Below, one piece after another: positions 1 through 9,378 of a DNA stretch of 64,000 bases (within the stretch, counting starts at the first letter, position 1; each line of letters starts with the position of its first letter). A program made the translations under genes and the position numbers. The notes below the pieces were generated by a model, which was not told the origin of the DNA, did not search any database, and worked only from the letters and a program-made list of their open reading frames with translations. This DNA comes from Kluyveromyces lactis (Eukaryota; Ascomycota; Saccharomycetes; Saccharomycetales; Saccharomycetaceae): assembly GCF_000002515.2 (NCBI RefSeq), contig NC_006040.1, forward strand, positions 1,426,001 through 1,490,000. The letters run 5' to 3'.

Positions 1-538
1 GGATACATCAAAAAAATTCTACGCTTACAAATACGGTACTCAGTTAGTTATAGAAACCGATAAGGGTGAAATTGTGAGACGTTACCAGATCAATCAGCAT
101 AGTTCCCCCACAACTGAGAGCCCTACCACTACCAAACCAAGAAGCAATAGTGTTGTCGCAAAGGCTCTTTCAATGGTGAAGCTGGGAAAATCCTCAACTT
201 CCAAACAACATCCAGATTCTGCACAGAGGCCGACTTCTGCATCATCCGGATCATCTTTAAACTCTAGACAAAACTTTAAAAATAAGGTAATCGCTCGTCA
301 ATTAACTCCTTTACCTGTTGTAGACCATTTATCGGAAGAAGATGATGACGATGACAACGAGGATGACGATGATTATTCGGACGAGGAAAATTCTGAGAAT
401 ATATCATCAGAGGAGGAAGATACAAGTGCTGACGACGATGAAGAGGAAGAAGATGAAACTGAAGTAGAAAGGGCGAGAAGGCTCACGGCTTTAGGTATTT
501 CAACTGCACCAAGACATCAGGACGATGAAGAAGATTAA
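1..538 (+). CDS. NHA1: C-terminal fragment, probable plasma-membrane Na+/H+ antiporter Nha1
   Basis: The reading frame is open from base 2 and stops at 536-538, so only the C-terminal end is present (about 178 residues). The first visible residues, around KFYAYKYGTQLVIE and then GEIVRRYQIN, resemble the conserved cytosolic tail of fungal alkali-cation/proton antiporters. The rest is Ser/Thr-rich followed by a very acidic stretch (about residues 110-160, mostly D/E), ending in a short basic ERARRL segment. No membrane spans fall inside the window. Family knowledge: Nha1 exports Na+ and K+ in exchange for protons at the plasma membrane. Location supports the call: in S. cerevisiae NHA1 adjoins SLS1, and SLS1 lies nearby here. 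The alternative is SAC3, the S. cerevisiae neighbour of SSY1, but the tail does not look like Sac3. The call rests on recall of the family and on gene order. Confidence 0.6.
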   Translation, partial: DTSKKFYAYKYGTQLVIETDKGEIVRRYQINQHSSPTTESPTTTKPRSNSVVAKALSMVKLGKSSTSKQHPDSAQRPTSASSGSSLNSRQNFKNKVIARQLTPLPVVDHLSEEDDDDDNEDDDDYSDEENSENISSEEEDTSADDDEEEEDETEVERARRLTALGISTAPRHQDDEED

Positions 539-855
539 GTTCGTTAAGTTACTGACGATGCCTTTGATTCACTCAAGGGTCTCATCTTACTGAAATCTTT
601 TCACACAAATAATATAGATACTTTTGCATTATGATAATACTGGAAGATTATCATGAGTCTCTCCACACGTTTTTAATTACTCTTTTACTGTTCACCTAAC
701 GTCATTTTTATTCGTAATAGTTTCATATTTATAGTCATAGAAATCAAATAGACTTTCTTAAACTAAAAAGTCATAACATAATGTTTTATCCAATAGTGTT
801 AACAAGAGAAGCCATCGCCAAGAACGGAAAGTGAGAACCCAAGACTTATAAAAAG
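539..855. promoter_or_regulatory. SSY1 upstream region
   Basis: This is the 3' flank of the antiporter gene and the promoter of SSY1. A TATAAAA motif (847-853) lies directly against the SSY1 ATG, too close to act as that gene's TATA box unless transcription starts inside the frame. No RNA gene or repeat seen. Confidence 0.5.
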
Positions 856-3354
856 ATGGATGATGATCACCCCGGTGGTGGTCTATTTCCCAAACATTAT
901 AACGTGGATACCTATGGTAACGGAACCTCTGAAGAGGTAGTCTCTAATGCAGATACCACAACAGAAATATCGGACATTGAATCGAATGGGACGGACTCGA
1001 TCGATTCATCTATCTTAGCTGAGATAATGGTCGAACAATGTAATACTAATGAAGAAGCCTTTAAGGAGAGTTTAAGCTCTAATAAATTTTATATTAGTCA
1101 ACTCTACAACAATAAGACAGGACGACATAAAGATGACAACGGAAAAAGTGATTTTATTAGATACAATCAACGCATTGAACAGGAGTACAAGTTAAGGGGT
1201 AAGCTTGAAAGGTTACTTAATAGTTCAACCGTCAGGAATAAGTTAAATGTTTTGAATCCTGAGGGGTTATATGAAAATTATGTTGGAGGAGATGAGGTAG
1301 CGCTGAATAATTCGAAGTACTCTTCTTTTCAAGATGTGTTTAATAAAATCAAGATGCCTCGTTCTATAAAAAAGGCAAGTTATATCAACCGCCAGCGTGA
1401 TTTATCCTTTGAAATGCTAACTACACATTCTGGAGATACACATATTATCGACATGGAAAATCATGGTGAATGGCCCATAGACCACGACCATTTAGGAAAG
1501 TCAGGAACTCATAAACTTGAATCATGGATATCCGTCTCCAAATGCTCTAATAACAACTCTGGAAGCCGAAAACAGTCTAAATTCATTAAAAAATATAATG
1601 CTCTCAAAGGGTCCCATCATAGTGTTCAAAGAAAGCTAGAGGCAAGACATATACAAATGATTGCCTCTGGATCTTCGTTGGGAGTTGGTTTATTTCTTAC
1701 TTCAGGAAAAGCGTTTACTATTGCAGGCCCATTTGGAGCACTGCTCGGATATGTACTTTGTGGAAGTATTGTGATGGCATCAACACTTTCATTTACAGAA
1801 CTATGTGCTCTAATTCCATTGACATCAGGATTTTCCGGACTCGCGTCTAGATTTGTAGAAGACGCGTTTGGATTTGCCTTGGGATGGCTTTATTGGTTTT
1901 CATTTATTATAGCAGTTCCAAGCCAAGTGGTGGCAAGTACTATGTTGTTAAATTATTATCAGTCTTTGAATTTAAGTTCTGGCAAAATTGCAGGCTTTGT
2001 CACTCTGTTTCTAGTGTTTGCCATTTTCATTAATCTATGCGATGTTCGAATATTTGGAAACTTTGTGTACTTCGTCACGATAATAAAGATAATATTCACC
2101 ATTGTTATGATTTTCGTCATGATTGTGTTGAATTCAGGAGGTGCAGCTTTAGGGCATGATCGAGTAGGATTTAGATTTTGGGATGCTGGTAAATCAGCGC
2201 CGGGTTTATTCTACGGCTTGTTTCGTCCCACTTTCAATTTGAAGGATGAGGGAAGTGAGATAATAAGTGGTATATCGGGTGCTAAAGGAAGGCTCCTTGC
2301 CATCTTTCTATCGATGTTGATAGCTGCATTTACTTACAGTGGAATAGAAATGACCTTCGTTGCTTCATGCGAAGTGAGGAATCCGAAGAAGGCACTTCCA
2401 TCAGCAATGAAGAAAACTTTATACATAATGTTGTTGATTTACACTATTTCGATTTTCGTCGTTGGCTTGAACATCTACTCCGGAGATCCAAGGCTTCCCC
2501 GATTTTACACGTATTCTCAAGATTCTTCGAATTACAACATCATGCATAATATTGGAATGAACTGGCAAGTGAGCACACACTGTCAATCAACATTACTGTC
2601 TTCAGGGTCTCTTTTAAGCGATGGCAATAGAAGTGCGTGGGTAATTGCATTGAGAAGTTTTGGTAGATGTACCTTTGCATCTGTACTCAATGGCATTCTA
2701 ATTTTTTACGGTGCAACAAGCGGATGCTCATCGTTGTATGGGGCAAGCCACACCTTATATTCCATGGCTATTCAAGGGAAGGCACCAAGAATTTGCAAGG
2801 CCTGTACCTCCTACGGTGTTCCCTGGATTGCTGTCTTGGTTTCCGGAATTTTCGGTGTGATATCGTATATGGCAGTGGACCAATCCTCTTTAAACAATTT
2901 TCAAATCCTCGCTAACATCTCAAGTGCTACCATCTGTATAATTTGGGCAGGAATGAATGTGTCATTTTTACGATTCTTTTACGCTTTGAAAATTCGACCC
3001 GATATTATGTCAAGGGATGATCCCATGTTCCCATACAGGTCGCCCTTCCAGCCATATCTCTCTTACTATGGGCTATTCGGATCCTTGGTAATGATATTCT
3101 TCGCAGGGTTTACCTCATTCTTCCATGGGTTCTGGAACATCAAAATCTTTTTCTCTTGTTATGGTGGATTAGTCTTCTTCATTGTCTTATACATAGGTTA
3201 CAAATTATTTGGAACCTCCAAACTCCAACGGCTTGATCAGATAGATATGGATATAGGTCGTATTGAATTGGACAGAACTATCTGGAACCAACAGACAGAA
3301 TACCAGGGGAATTGGAAGGAACGGCTTTCGAGCCTGGTCACGTGGAAATACTAA
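856..3354 (+). CDS. SSY1: Amino-acid sensor Ssy1 of the SPS complex
   Basis: 832 residues (S. cerevisiae Ssy1 is 852). About 260 hydrophilic N-terminal residues precede a permease core that begins with RHIQMIASGSSLGVGLF, the start motif of fungal amino-acid permeases, and contains about twelve hydrophobic spans up to near residue 790. The long N-terminal extension separates Ssy1 from ordinary permeases. Family knowledge: Ssy1 sits in the plasma membrane, detects external amino acids and signals through Ptr3 and Ssy5 to release Stp1/Stp2, which switch on permease genes; it does not itself transport. The ATG at 856 is the first in frame and gives an N-terminus of family-like length. The neighbour ACL4 follows on the same strand, as in S. 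cerevisiae YDR160W-YDR161W. Confidence 0.92.
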   Translation: MDDDHPGGGLFPKHYNVDTYGNGTSEEVVSNADTTTEISDIESNGTDSIDSSILAEIMVEQCNTNEEAFKESLSSNKFYISQLYNNKTGRHKDDNGKSDFIRYNQRIEQEYKLRGKLERLLNSSTVRNKLNVLNPEGLYENYVGGDEVALNNSKYSSFQDVFNKIKMPRSIKKASYINRQRDLSFEMLTTHSGDTHIIDMENHGEWPIDHDHLGKSGTHKLESWISVSKCSNNNSGSRKQSKFIKKYNALKGSHHSVQRKLEARHIQMIASGSSLGVGLFLTSGKAFTIAGPFGALLGYVLCGSIVMASTLSFTELCALIPLTSGFSGLASRFVEDAFGFALGWLYWFSFIIAVPSQVVASTMLLNYYQSLNLSSGKIAGFVTLFLVFAIFINLCDVRIFGNFVYFVTIIKIIFTIVMIFVMIVLNSGGAALGHDRVGFRFWDAGKSAPGLFYGLFRPTFNLKDEGSEIISGISGAKGRLLAIFLSMLIAAFTYSGIEMTFVASCEVRNPKKALPSAMKKTLYIMLLIYTISIFVVGLNIYSGDPRLPRFYTYSQDSSNYNIMHNIGMNWQVSTHCQSTLLSSGSLLSDGNRSAWVIALRSFGRCTFASVLNGILIFYGATSGCSSLYGASHTLYSMAIQGKAPRICKACTSYGVPWIAVLVSGIFGVISYMAVDQSSLNNFQILANISSATICIIWAGMNVSFLRFFYALKIRPDIMSRDDPMFPYRSPFQPYLSYYGLFGSLVMIFFAGFTSFFHGFWNIKIFFSCYGGLVFFIVLYIGYKLFGTSKLQRLDQIDMDIGRIELDRTIWNQQTEYQGNWKERLSSLVTWKY

Positions 3355-3675
3355 AACATCTTTTCTTTTTGCCATTTTTTTCGTATTATTTTATTCTCAA
3401 GTGATGAGCTTGTATTCGAATAATGATGGTGTATGTAACAGTGGAACAATATATAGCATTATTTAGTCTTGTCTGCCTCTGGCTGCAAGCAATTGTACAT
3501 CTTAGACATTTCGTCCGGTTCAACGAGAAAATTTACTCGAAATATTCATTTTCAGTATTGTTTTGGAGTTTCAACTAAGTAACAAGGGAAACTTCAGGAC
3601 TTCAGCTCATCGAACAGCATCGAAGCAGCTTTACATTGAATTTCAGTACGGCAATAACCAATATATCAATTCACA
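3355..3675. promoter_or_regulatory. ACL4 upstream region with PAC-like motif
   Basis: The promoter of ACL4 contains CTCATCGA at 3606-3613, one base away from the reverse complement of the PAC element GCGATGAG, and an AAAATTT core at 3528-3534 that resembles an RRPE. Both motifs mark ribosome-biogenesis promoters, fitting a ribosomal-protein chaperone, but neither is exact. No RNA gene seen. Confidence 0.4.
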
Positions 3676-4800
3676 ATGGAAAAGGCCATCGCAGAAGCTA
3701 GAGAGCAATTAGATTTACAAAACGTGAAGCAAGCTTTGAGAATACTCAAACCATATAAGAAATCTGTTGCGACTGGCGGACAAGATAGACTCGATTTGGT
3801 ACAGGTGTTCGCAGATGCGTATCTTGAGAATGGTCAGGTGGAAAAAGCGTACTCTTTAATTGAAAGATCCTGTCAGTTGGATTCCGACGGAAAGATAGGT
3901 GGTTGTGCAAAATTCTTCACGTTGGGTCAGATTACGGGTGGACCAGATGGAATTTCTATCATTATGAAAGGGATTGAAAACGTATCAGCTATCGCCGGAG
4001 ATTCTCTTTCTCAAGAACAAGCAAACATGATGGTCAATGGGCTACTTGCGATGATAGAAATATGGATGACTGATCTTTGTATGGAAAAGGAGGCAGAATC
4101 AGAATGCGAAGAGTTAATTTCAAAGGCAATGGAAATTTCAGAAGGTAAGTCATCGGAGGTTTGGTCAGTGCTAGGTTCCATTAAGATTTCTCAACAAAAA
4201 TTCGGTGAAGCTTCGGAAGCATTCACAAAAGCCTGGGAATTCTTCCAAATGAAAAAAGAGTCCATTGAAGAACAATTAACGGAGGAAAGCGTTTCCAGCC
4301 ATGCAGAATATCTTGAATTACTACAACCAGCAATCTCGTTAGCAAAAATGTGTATTGAAATGGGATTATACGAGATAAGTTTACAAATAGTAGCAGCGAT
4401 CAAAGATATTGACGAAGACAATTTGGAGAGCTATTACTTGGAAGGGTTCACATATTATTTGATGGCTAAATTAGAACAGTTTAAACAACAAAACCAATCA
4501 TTACAACTATCTCCTGAAAATATCTACGAATTCAATTCCCACGTCCAAGAATTACCTTTGGATATCAAGAATGAGTCATTGAAGGACATTATTTACGAGG
4601 CGCGTGTTTCTTTGAGCTTTGCTTCTAAGTTCAGTGAAAATGCGGAGTCCGACGATGAAATGGCCAAGGAAATAATCCAAGGAGTCCATGGCTTGTTGAA
4701 TGAAATTGGTGGTGCTCTTGATATAACAGAACTAATGAAACTCAAACGTGGAGAGGAAGTTACAGAAATTGATGAAATCGAAATCAACGAGCTTGAATGA
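3676..4800 (+). CDS. ACL4: Assembly chaperone of ribosomal protein Rpl4 (Acl4/Tci1)
   Basis: 374 residues (387 in S. cerevisiae), almost all helical, with tetratricopeptide-type repeats. Recognisable pairs start near residues 15, 50, 160 (WSVLGSIKISQQKFGEASEAFTKAW) and 220-255 (YLEGFTYYLMAKLEQF). The C-terminus is acidic (EEVTEIDEIEINELE). Family knowledge: Acl4 binds newly made Rpl4 in the cytosol, sometimes while it is still being translated, and escorts it to nuclear pre-60S particles. It lies head to tail behind SSY1, matching YDR161W, and converges on NBP2 with a 152-bp gap. The call rests on repeat architecture plus exact synteny. Confidence 0.88.
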   Translation: MEKAIAEAREQLDLQNVKQALRILKPYKKSVATGGQDRLDLVQVFADAYLENGQVEKAYSLIERSCQLDSDGKIGGCAKFFTLGQITGGPDGISIIMKGIENVSAIAGDSLSQEQANMMVNGLLAMIEIWMTDLCMEKEAESECEELISKAMEISEGKSSEVWSVLGSIKISQQKFGEASEAFTKAWEFFQMKKESIEEQLTEESVSSHAEYLELLQPAISLAKMCIEMGLYEISLQIVAAIKDIDEDNLESYYLEGFTYYLMAKLEQFKQQNQSLQLSPENIYEFNSHVQELPLDIKNESLKDIIYEARVSLSFASKFSENAESDDEMAKEIIQGVHGLLNEIGGALDITELMKLKRGEEVTEIDEIEINELE

Positions 4801-4952
4801 TCTAAGAATGCAGGCACGGGCTTCATGTTAAACTGCTTTTGATCAATTCTTTCATTTCATCTTAACGGGACTTTTATTGTAACGTATTACTAGAAAAGTA
4901 TTTAATTAATATTGCAGCTAATATATAGATATTTAGCGCAGAAAACAGAATG

Positions 4953-5636
4953 CTATAGATCCAATTTCTCCTTGATATCTTTCGCGAGTTCTGATACGTC
5001 GCTCTTTTCATTTAACGTACTGCCTGTTTTTCCGTTTTCAAGAACAGTTCTATTATCATGAGAAACACCATTGTTGTTCGTTATATCAACTGATACTGAA
5101 TCTTGACTGGGTCGCTGTATACTTCTGTGCTCTTTATCACTATGTCCTTCAGCTTCCTCGTCATCTTCTATGTCTTCCCAATCATCATCGTGATAATTAG
5201 ACATGCTCTGCGTTATCATTTGAGTAAGATAAAACGGCCTAGGATTCTCATACCTACCGTTGTCTTCGCCATCGTCTTCAATCAACTGCACATACTCTTC
5301 CGGTACCAATCCTGTCTTGGATCTATCGTGATTTTCTGCCACTAACCACCCTTGGCCATGCTTGTAACTTATATATACGACATCTCCTTCTTTCAACTCC
5401 AACTCGTTATCATTTTCTGGGACAAAAGCATACATCGCTATGGCTCTCTTATTAACGATATAATCATCTGGTAGTAACACACTTTCTCTGTTCCCACTCA
5501 ATCGAAGGTTGTTCTGATCTTCATCATCTTCTTCAAAATAACCAAAATGTAACGGATTTGATTCGTCATATGCGTAATCTTTTATCGATATGTACCCAAC
5601 CATATCGTCCTCTTGGTCAACCTCATATTCTGACAT
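4953..5636 (-). CDS. NBP2: SH3-domain adaptor Nbp2
   Basis: 227 residues (236 in S. cerevisiae). A single SH3 domain covers about residues 64-120: it starts RAIAMYAF, has the ELELKEGDVV acidic loop, GWLVAENH around the conserved Trp, and ends GLVPEEYVQLIE. The N-terminal segment and the C-terminal third are acidic and probably disordered, with a DDDWEDIEDDEE run. Family knowledge: Nbp2 brings the phosphatase Ptc1 to the kinase Pbs2 and other targets, dampening the HOG and cell-wall MAP kinase pathways. The ATG at 5636 is the first in frame. It is divergent from CWC15 across 440 bp, as in the YDR162C-YDR163W pair. Confidence 0.93.
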   Translation of the reverse strand: MSEYEVDQEDDMVGYISIKDYAYDESNPLHFGYFEEDDEDQNNLRLSGNRESVLLPDDYIVNKRAIAMYAFVPENDNELELKEGDVVYISYKHGQGWLVAENHDRSKTGLVPEEYVQLIEDDGEDNGRYENPRPFYLTQMITQSMSNYHDDDWEDIEDDEEAEGHSDKEHRSIQRPSQDSVSVDITNNNGVSHDNRTVLENGKTGSTLNEKSDVSELAKDIKEKLDL

Positions 5637-6076
5637 TATGATAGTTATGTCTTCTGATGTTATTAGTAAATCTCACCGTCTTTGATCTAAGTTCAAAGCC
5701 TCATTCAATATGTGTTCAGTTCTATATTTCTAGTGTGAACGAATGCTCCACGGGAAATGATTAAATGATAAAGTCCTATGTCCTCTTAGAAAAGTTTGGT
5801 ATGAAATGTAGCTTGCTATATGTAGTTGCCAGTACGACGTTCGTAGTTCTTATTTCTTTGGTACACGGTAATTGTTAACGTAGATTCGCATTTGAAGTTT
5901 CAGATTGCTATTTTTTCATATCAAGGCTATAAAGATTGAACATCAACGCACATTCACGAGATTGTTCACAGGCAAAACAGGTGAGCTAATTTAACTGGTA
6001 CCTGGGATGGTAGATAAGCTTACGTTAGTTTCAGTGGAGTGCTACAGATTGAATATAATATTGACTGTGTTCTGAA
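5637..6076. promoter_or_regulatory. NBP2/CWC15 divergent promoter
   Basis: Shared upstream region of two divergent genes. It contains a CTATAAAG motif near 5926 on the CWC15 side. I see no convincing factor site, repeat or RNA gene. Confidence 0.5.
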
Positions 6077-6640
6077 ATGACTACATCGCACAGACCTCAA
6101 CTAGAGGCCAGGAATGGGGCAAAGAATATAGAATACATTCCTACTTCGACGCAGCACGCTAGACTTTTACCGGGGCACAAAGAGGTTAAGTATAGAAACA
6201 CGAAGAAGAGGGTGTTGAATCGTAAAGTAGAAAGTACTCCGAGTGAGGAGGCTAAGAAAAGAATCAAAATAACTGGAGCAGAGGAATGCTCGAAAGATGA
6301 AGAGATACAGGCCACGGATAGTAGCGATGAGTACGAGGAAGAGGAGGAGGAGAGTGAAGATGAAGAAGCGCTATTAGAGGAGTGGAATAAAGTTAAGCAA
6401 GAAAGATTGGACAAAAAACTGAGAGAACAGCGTGCTGAAATCACAGCAGCTCAAAATGAAGAAGTGACGAAACCGCAAAAGCATGGTGGTTGGAGATCTA
6501 ACACTGTATTTGGACGTAAAGGTACAGTCAATCAATCGGCAAGTATATCTGAACATAATTCAAATGGGAAGGGAAAATATGTCAATAATATTACTCAAAG
6601 CGAATATCATAAGGAATTTATACGAAAGCATGTAAAATAG
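6077..6640 (+). CDS. CWC15: Spliceosome-associated protein Cwc15
   Basis: 187 residues (175 in S. cerevisiae). The N-terminus (HRPQLEARNGAKNIEYIPTS, then QHARLLPGHKEVKYR) is the conserved Cwf15/AD-002 signature, and the C-terminus ends YHKEFIRKHVK, the other conserved block. Between them is an acidic run (about residues 80-97, mostly E/D) followed by a charged helix. Family knowledge: Cwc15 belongs to the Prp19/NTC-associated core of the active spliceosome and threads through the RNA catalytic centre. It converges on SLS1 with a gap of about 155 bp. This is where gene order switches from the YDR to the YLR series. Confidence 0.95.
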   Translation: MTTSHRPQLEARNGAKNIEYIPTSTQHARLLPGHKEVKYRNTKKRVLNRKVESTPSEEAKKRIKITGAEECSKDEEIQATDSSDEYEEEEEESEDEEALLEEWNKVKQERLDKKLREQRAEITAAQNEEVTKPQKHGGWRSNTVFGRKGTVNQSASISEHNSNGKGKYVNNITQSEYHKEFIRKHVK

Positions 6641-6796
6641 TTTATGTTAAATATTTTTCTATTATGGAGAATCAATCGACAGGTGTACGTCAAAAACTTA
6701 AATGAAGTCTATATATCTGTTCTTCCGCACTATTTACAGGATGACTTTGTATAATTATACATATATGCATTAAGGACCAAAATATTTCGAATGATT

Positions 6797-8845
6797 TCAG
6801 AATTGTAAAACGTCATCGATGAAATTTCTAACGATGTCCTTGTTGATGGATCCGTTAGTGCTGATAAAATCAATAGATGAAGCTTTGCCTCCTAAGCTTC
6901 CGCCTTCAATTTCAGAGAGTTGTACCAAACAATCTTCTTTGTACTTGAATCTTAATAAACGGTGTTCGTAGCGATGCAAATAATTGTATCTGATCTTTTG
7001 CGGTTCTTCCATTCCTTCTAATTTCACGTTCAATTCAAAAGAAGGAGCAATGCGGGGCTTCTTCAAGCCTCCGAAAGAGAAATTACTTTCCTGTAAGAAT
7101 TTCCTGAAGCTTGGTTGTTCCCTCTGTAGCCAATCGAAAAACTCTGAAGATTCCAAATCTTCTGGAAGTGCATCCACTGTATCTGTCACTGTGATTTTAA
7201 AGTCATGAGAAAGTGTAGGAGTTTGGATACAAGCTGAATTATCCGAATAAGTGTGGATGCATCTGACGGTCGAAGTATCAGCGTTGTTATTTTCATCCAA
7301 GGTGAACCAAACTTCCAAAGGAGAAACATTAACCTTGTGAGAAACGTCCGCTAAGTTGGGAACAAATTTCATTTGAACCAAATATAGATGCTGATCAACT
7401 GAGAATAAATCGTCCTCCACATAACCGTCTTTATCCCATAAAGGTAGTCGAAGAACTTTAGGAACCACTTCCGGAATCTTGGATTGAAACAAAATTTTGT
7501 TTTGAGCATTTTCAAGGATGTGACCAAAAGCTATACTTAATGATTTCGTTTCAGTGAAAGCGAGAGGTTTCGCACATTTTGTTTTATTGATTTCTAAGAT
7601 ATCCCAGATCTTGTCGATCTTTTCCGAAAGATCGATCTTGGTGTCTTTAATTTCTTGATTGATGGCAACAGGCTGCTGAATTCTGTGCCACGACTGTTTT
7701 CTTGCTACCCAATTGATCCATTCGTAATTAGTTAATGGGTACTGTTCAGTTTTTTCTCCTCCATCATAAGGTACTAATATCTCCGTAGTTTGAGGGTTAT
7801 AATTCAAAACCCACAGCAACAATGAATTTATTATATTCATGTTTTTACGGCCAATAGTACTGATTTTATATTTGGAATCGTCAGTGATTTCTACATAACT
7901 GGATGATTGAGTTTGCATCAAAGCGATGATTTCCTCTGGCGTCATGTGATGGACACCATCGATTTGACTGTGATCTTTAATGAACTCTTCAATTGAAAAA
8001 TCATCGGAAACAACGTTCTCCAAGATCCTGGAAATGGACACTTCAACGTATTTGAAGATATGGGAAGTAGCACGAACCACAAGTTTATTTTCATCAATAA
8101 CAACAGCAATCGTCGCACCAATTCTAGCCAAGTTTTGTAGGATTCTACCATTTTTAGTCAATAGTAATAGATAAATGTCTCTTGTTTCAAGAGAAATTTC
8201 GTTTTCCACAATCAAATCGTCATGTTCACTTTTGTTATAATCGATTGAACAGTTCCACAATTTGGTGATGATGGTTGGAATCAAATTTTTCTTCGGAATC
8301 CTTGCTTTACGAACACCATGCTTCAAGTAGCAATAGTTTCTTAGTTGTTGCAAAGTGAATTGTTCGTCCAAAACTTTCTCCAATTGCAAATATCTCTTCT
8401 CAGAAATAGCCTCTGAGCTTGGCTTACAACTATCTATCGCTTTCGCCATCTGTTCATTGTCCTCTTGCTCCTTGAACTTCATAAGTTTACTGGTCGTGTC
8501 CTGAATGTTGGAAAGAATGTCTACGTCTCGCACTTGAGAATGATTGGTACCGTTCTCAGTGTGTCTCTTAAAATCAAACCCTTCAAGAATAGACAAATGC
8601 GAGTTTGATTGCAGTGTTTTAGATTTCCTCGGTAAGCGCATAACACCAGTCTGATGTGGTGTCAAGACAAGGAAATGATCTTGTTTTGGTTTCAACTTTT
8701 TACCATGTTTTGAAAGTAACAGACTTATTTCATTTTCAGACCCTTCTTGTGCCAGTGCTCTCGCCGTGCAGTGCAAATGACGTGTGACACCAACGAGCCT
8801 GAACGGTACCACTAATGAAAACCGCAGATGTGCCATTAATGCCAT
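6797..8845 (-). CDS. SLS1: Mitochondrial inner-membrane gene-expression factor Sls1
   Basis: 682 residues (643 in S. cerevisiae). The N-terminus, about 35 residues, is rich in Arg, Leu and Ala and nearly free of acid (RFSLVVPFRLVGVTRHLH), as expected of a mitochondrial presequence. The remainder is hydrophilic, without catalytic motifs I know. Family knowledge: Sls1 is a matrix-facing inner-membrane protein that couples mitochondrial transcription (through Nam1 and Rpo41) to translation. The assignment rests on the leader, the length and position beside RRN5, as in YLR139C-YLR141W. The ATG at 8845 is the first in frame and starts the leader. RRN5 diverges 533 bp away. Confidence 0.85.
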   Translation of the reverse strand: MALMAHLRFSLVVPFRLVGVTRHLHCTARALAQEGSENEISLLLSKHGKKLKPKQDHFLVLTPHQTGVMRLPRKSKTLQSNSHLSILEGFDFKRHTENGTNHSQVRDVDILSNIQDTTSKLMKFKEQEDNEQMAKAIDSCKPSSEAISEKRYLQLEKVLDEQFTLQQLRNYCYLKHGVRKARIPKKNLIPTIITKLWNCSIDYNKSEHDDLIVENEISLETRDIYLLLLTKNGRILQNLARIGATIAVVIDENKLVVRATSHIFKYVEVSISRILENVVSDDFSIEEFIKDHSQIDGVHHMTPEEIIALMQTQSSSYVEITDDSKYKISTIGRKNMNIINSLLLWVLNYNPQTTEILVPYDGGEKTEQYPLTNYEWINWVARKQSWHRIQQPVAINQEIKDTKIDLSEKIDKIWDILEINKTKCAKPLAFTETKSLSIAFGHILENAQNKILFQSKIPEVVPKVLRLPLWDKDGYVEDDLFSVDQHLYLVQMKFVPNLADVSHKVNVSPLEVWFTLDENNNADTSTVRCIHTYSDNSACIQTPTLSHDFKITVTDTVDALPEDLESSEFFDWLQREQPSFRKFLQESNFSFGGLKKPRIAPSFELNVKLEGMEEPQKIRYNYLHRYEHRLLRFKYKEDCLVQLSEIEGGSLGGKASSIDFISTNGSINKDIVRNFIDDVLQF

Positions 8846-9378
8846 AGTCGAATATTAATAAACTCTTGTATTCGAGTTCGCTCACTTGCAATCCAAATCA
8901 AATTGATACTTAATCAATATGATAAAAGAGGGACGATACTACAAGACAGAAAACAGGAAAACAACAAATAGCAACCAAACAAAAAATATGATTCTCAGTA
9001 ATTCATATAATATCACAAACACGCACAGCACGCTGCCTTCTATGCCGGGTACTCTTTTTCTTCTTTCGAGGTCATCTCATCACAAACTTTAGAGCTTTTA
9101 GAGATCTTTGGATTTGGAAAATTTGAAGGAACAGAGAGAAGACGAATTTTAGATCACATGACCTAGCTTCACCATAATTTTATTGTTTACTATTCCATAG
9201 AAACTTTAATGCTTACGAAGAGATTCGATAAGATAGTTATTATAGGTAGAAATTGAGGTGTTTAACAAGCCAGTGACCCGTCGTTTTGAGTGTGAGACGG
9301 AGAGTGATTTTGAAGCCAATCGAACTGCTATTAATCAGTGACGTGTGTGACGTTTTCCATTCACAATTTCTGTAATAA
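8846..9378. promoter_or_regulatory. SLS1/RRN5 divergent promoter
   Basis: Contains CTCATCAC at 9076-9083 (PAC-like, one base off), GAAAATTTGAA at 9117-9127 (RRPE-like) and ATCACATG at 9153-9160, which fits the Cbf1 consensus RTCACRTG. PAC- and RRPE-like elements make sense for RRN5, a Pol I factor. No RNA gene seen. Confidence 0.45.
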
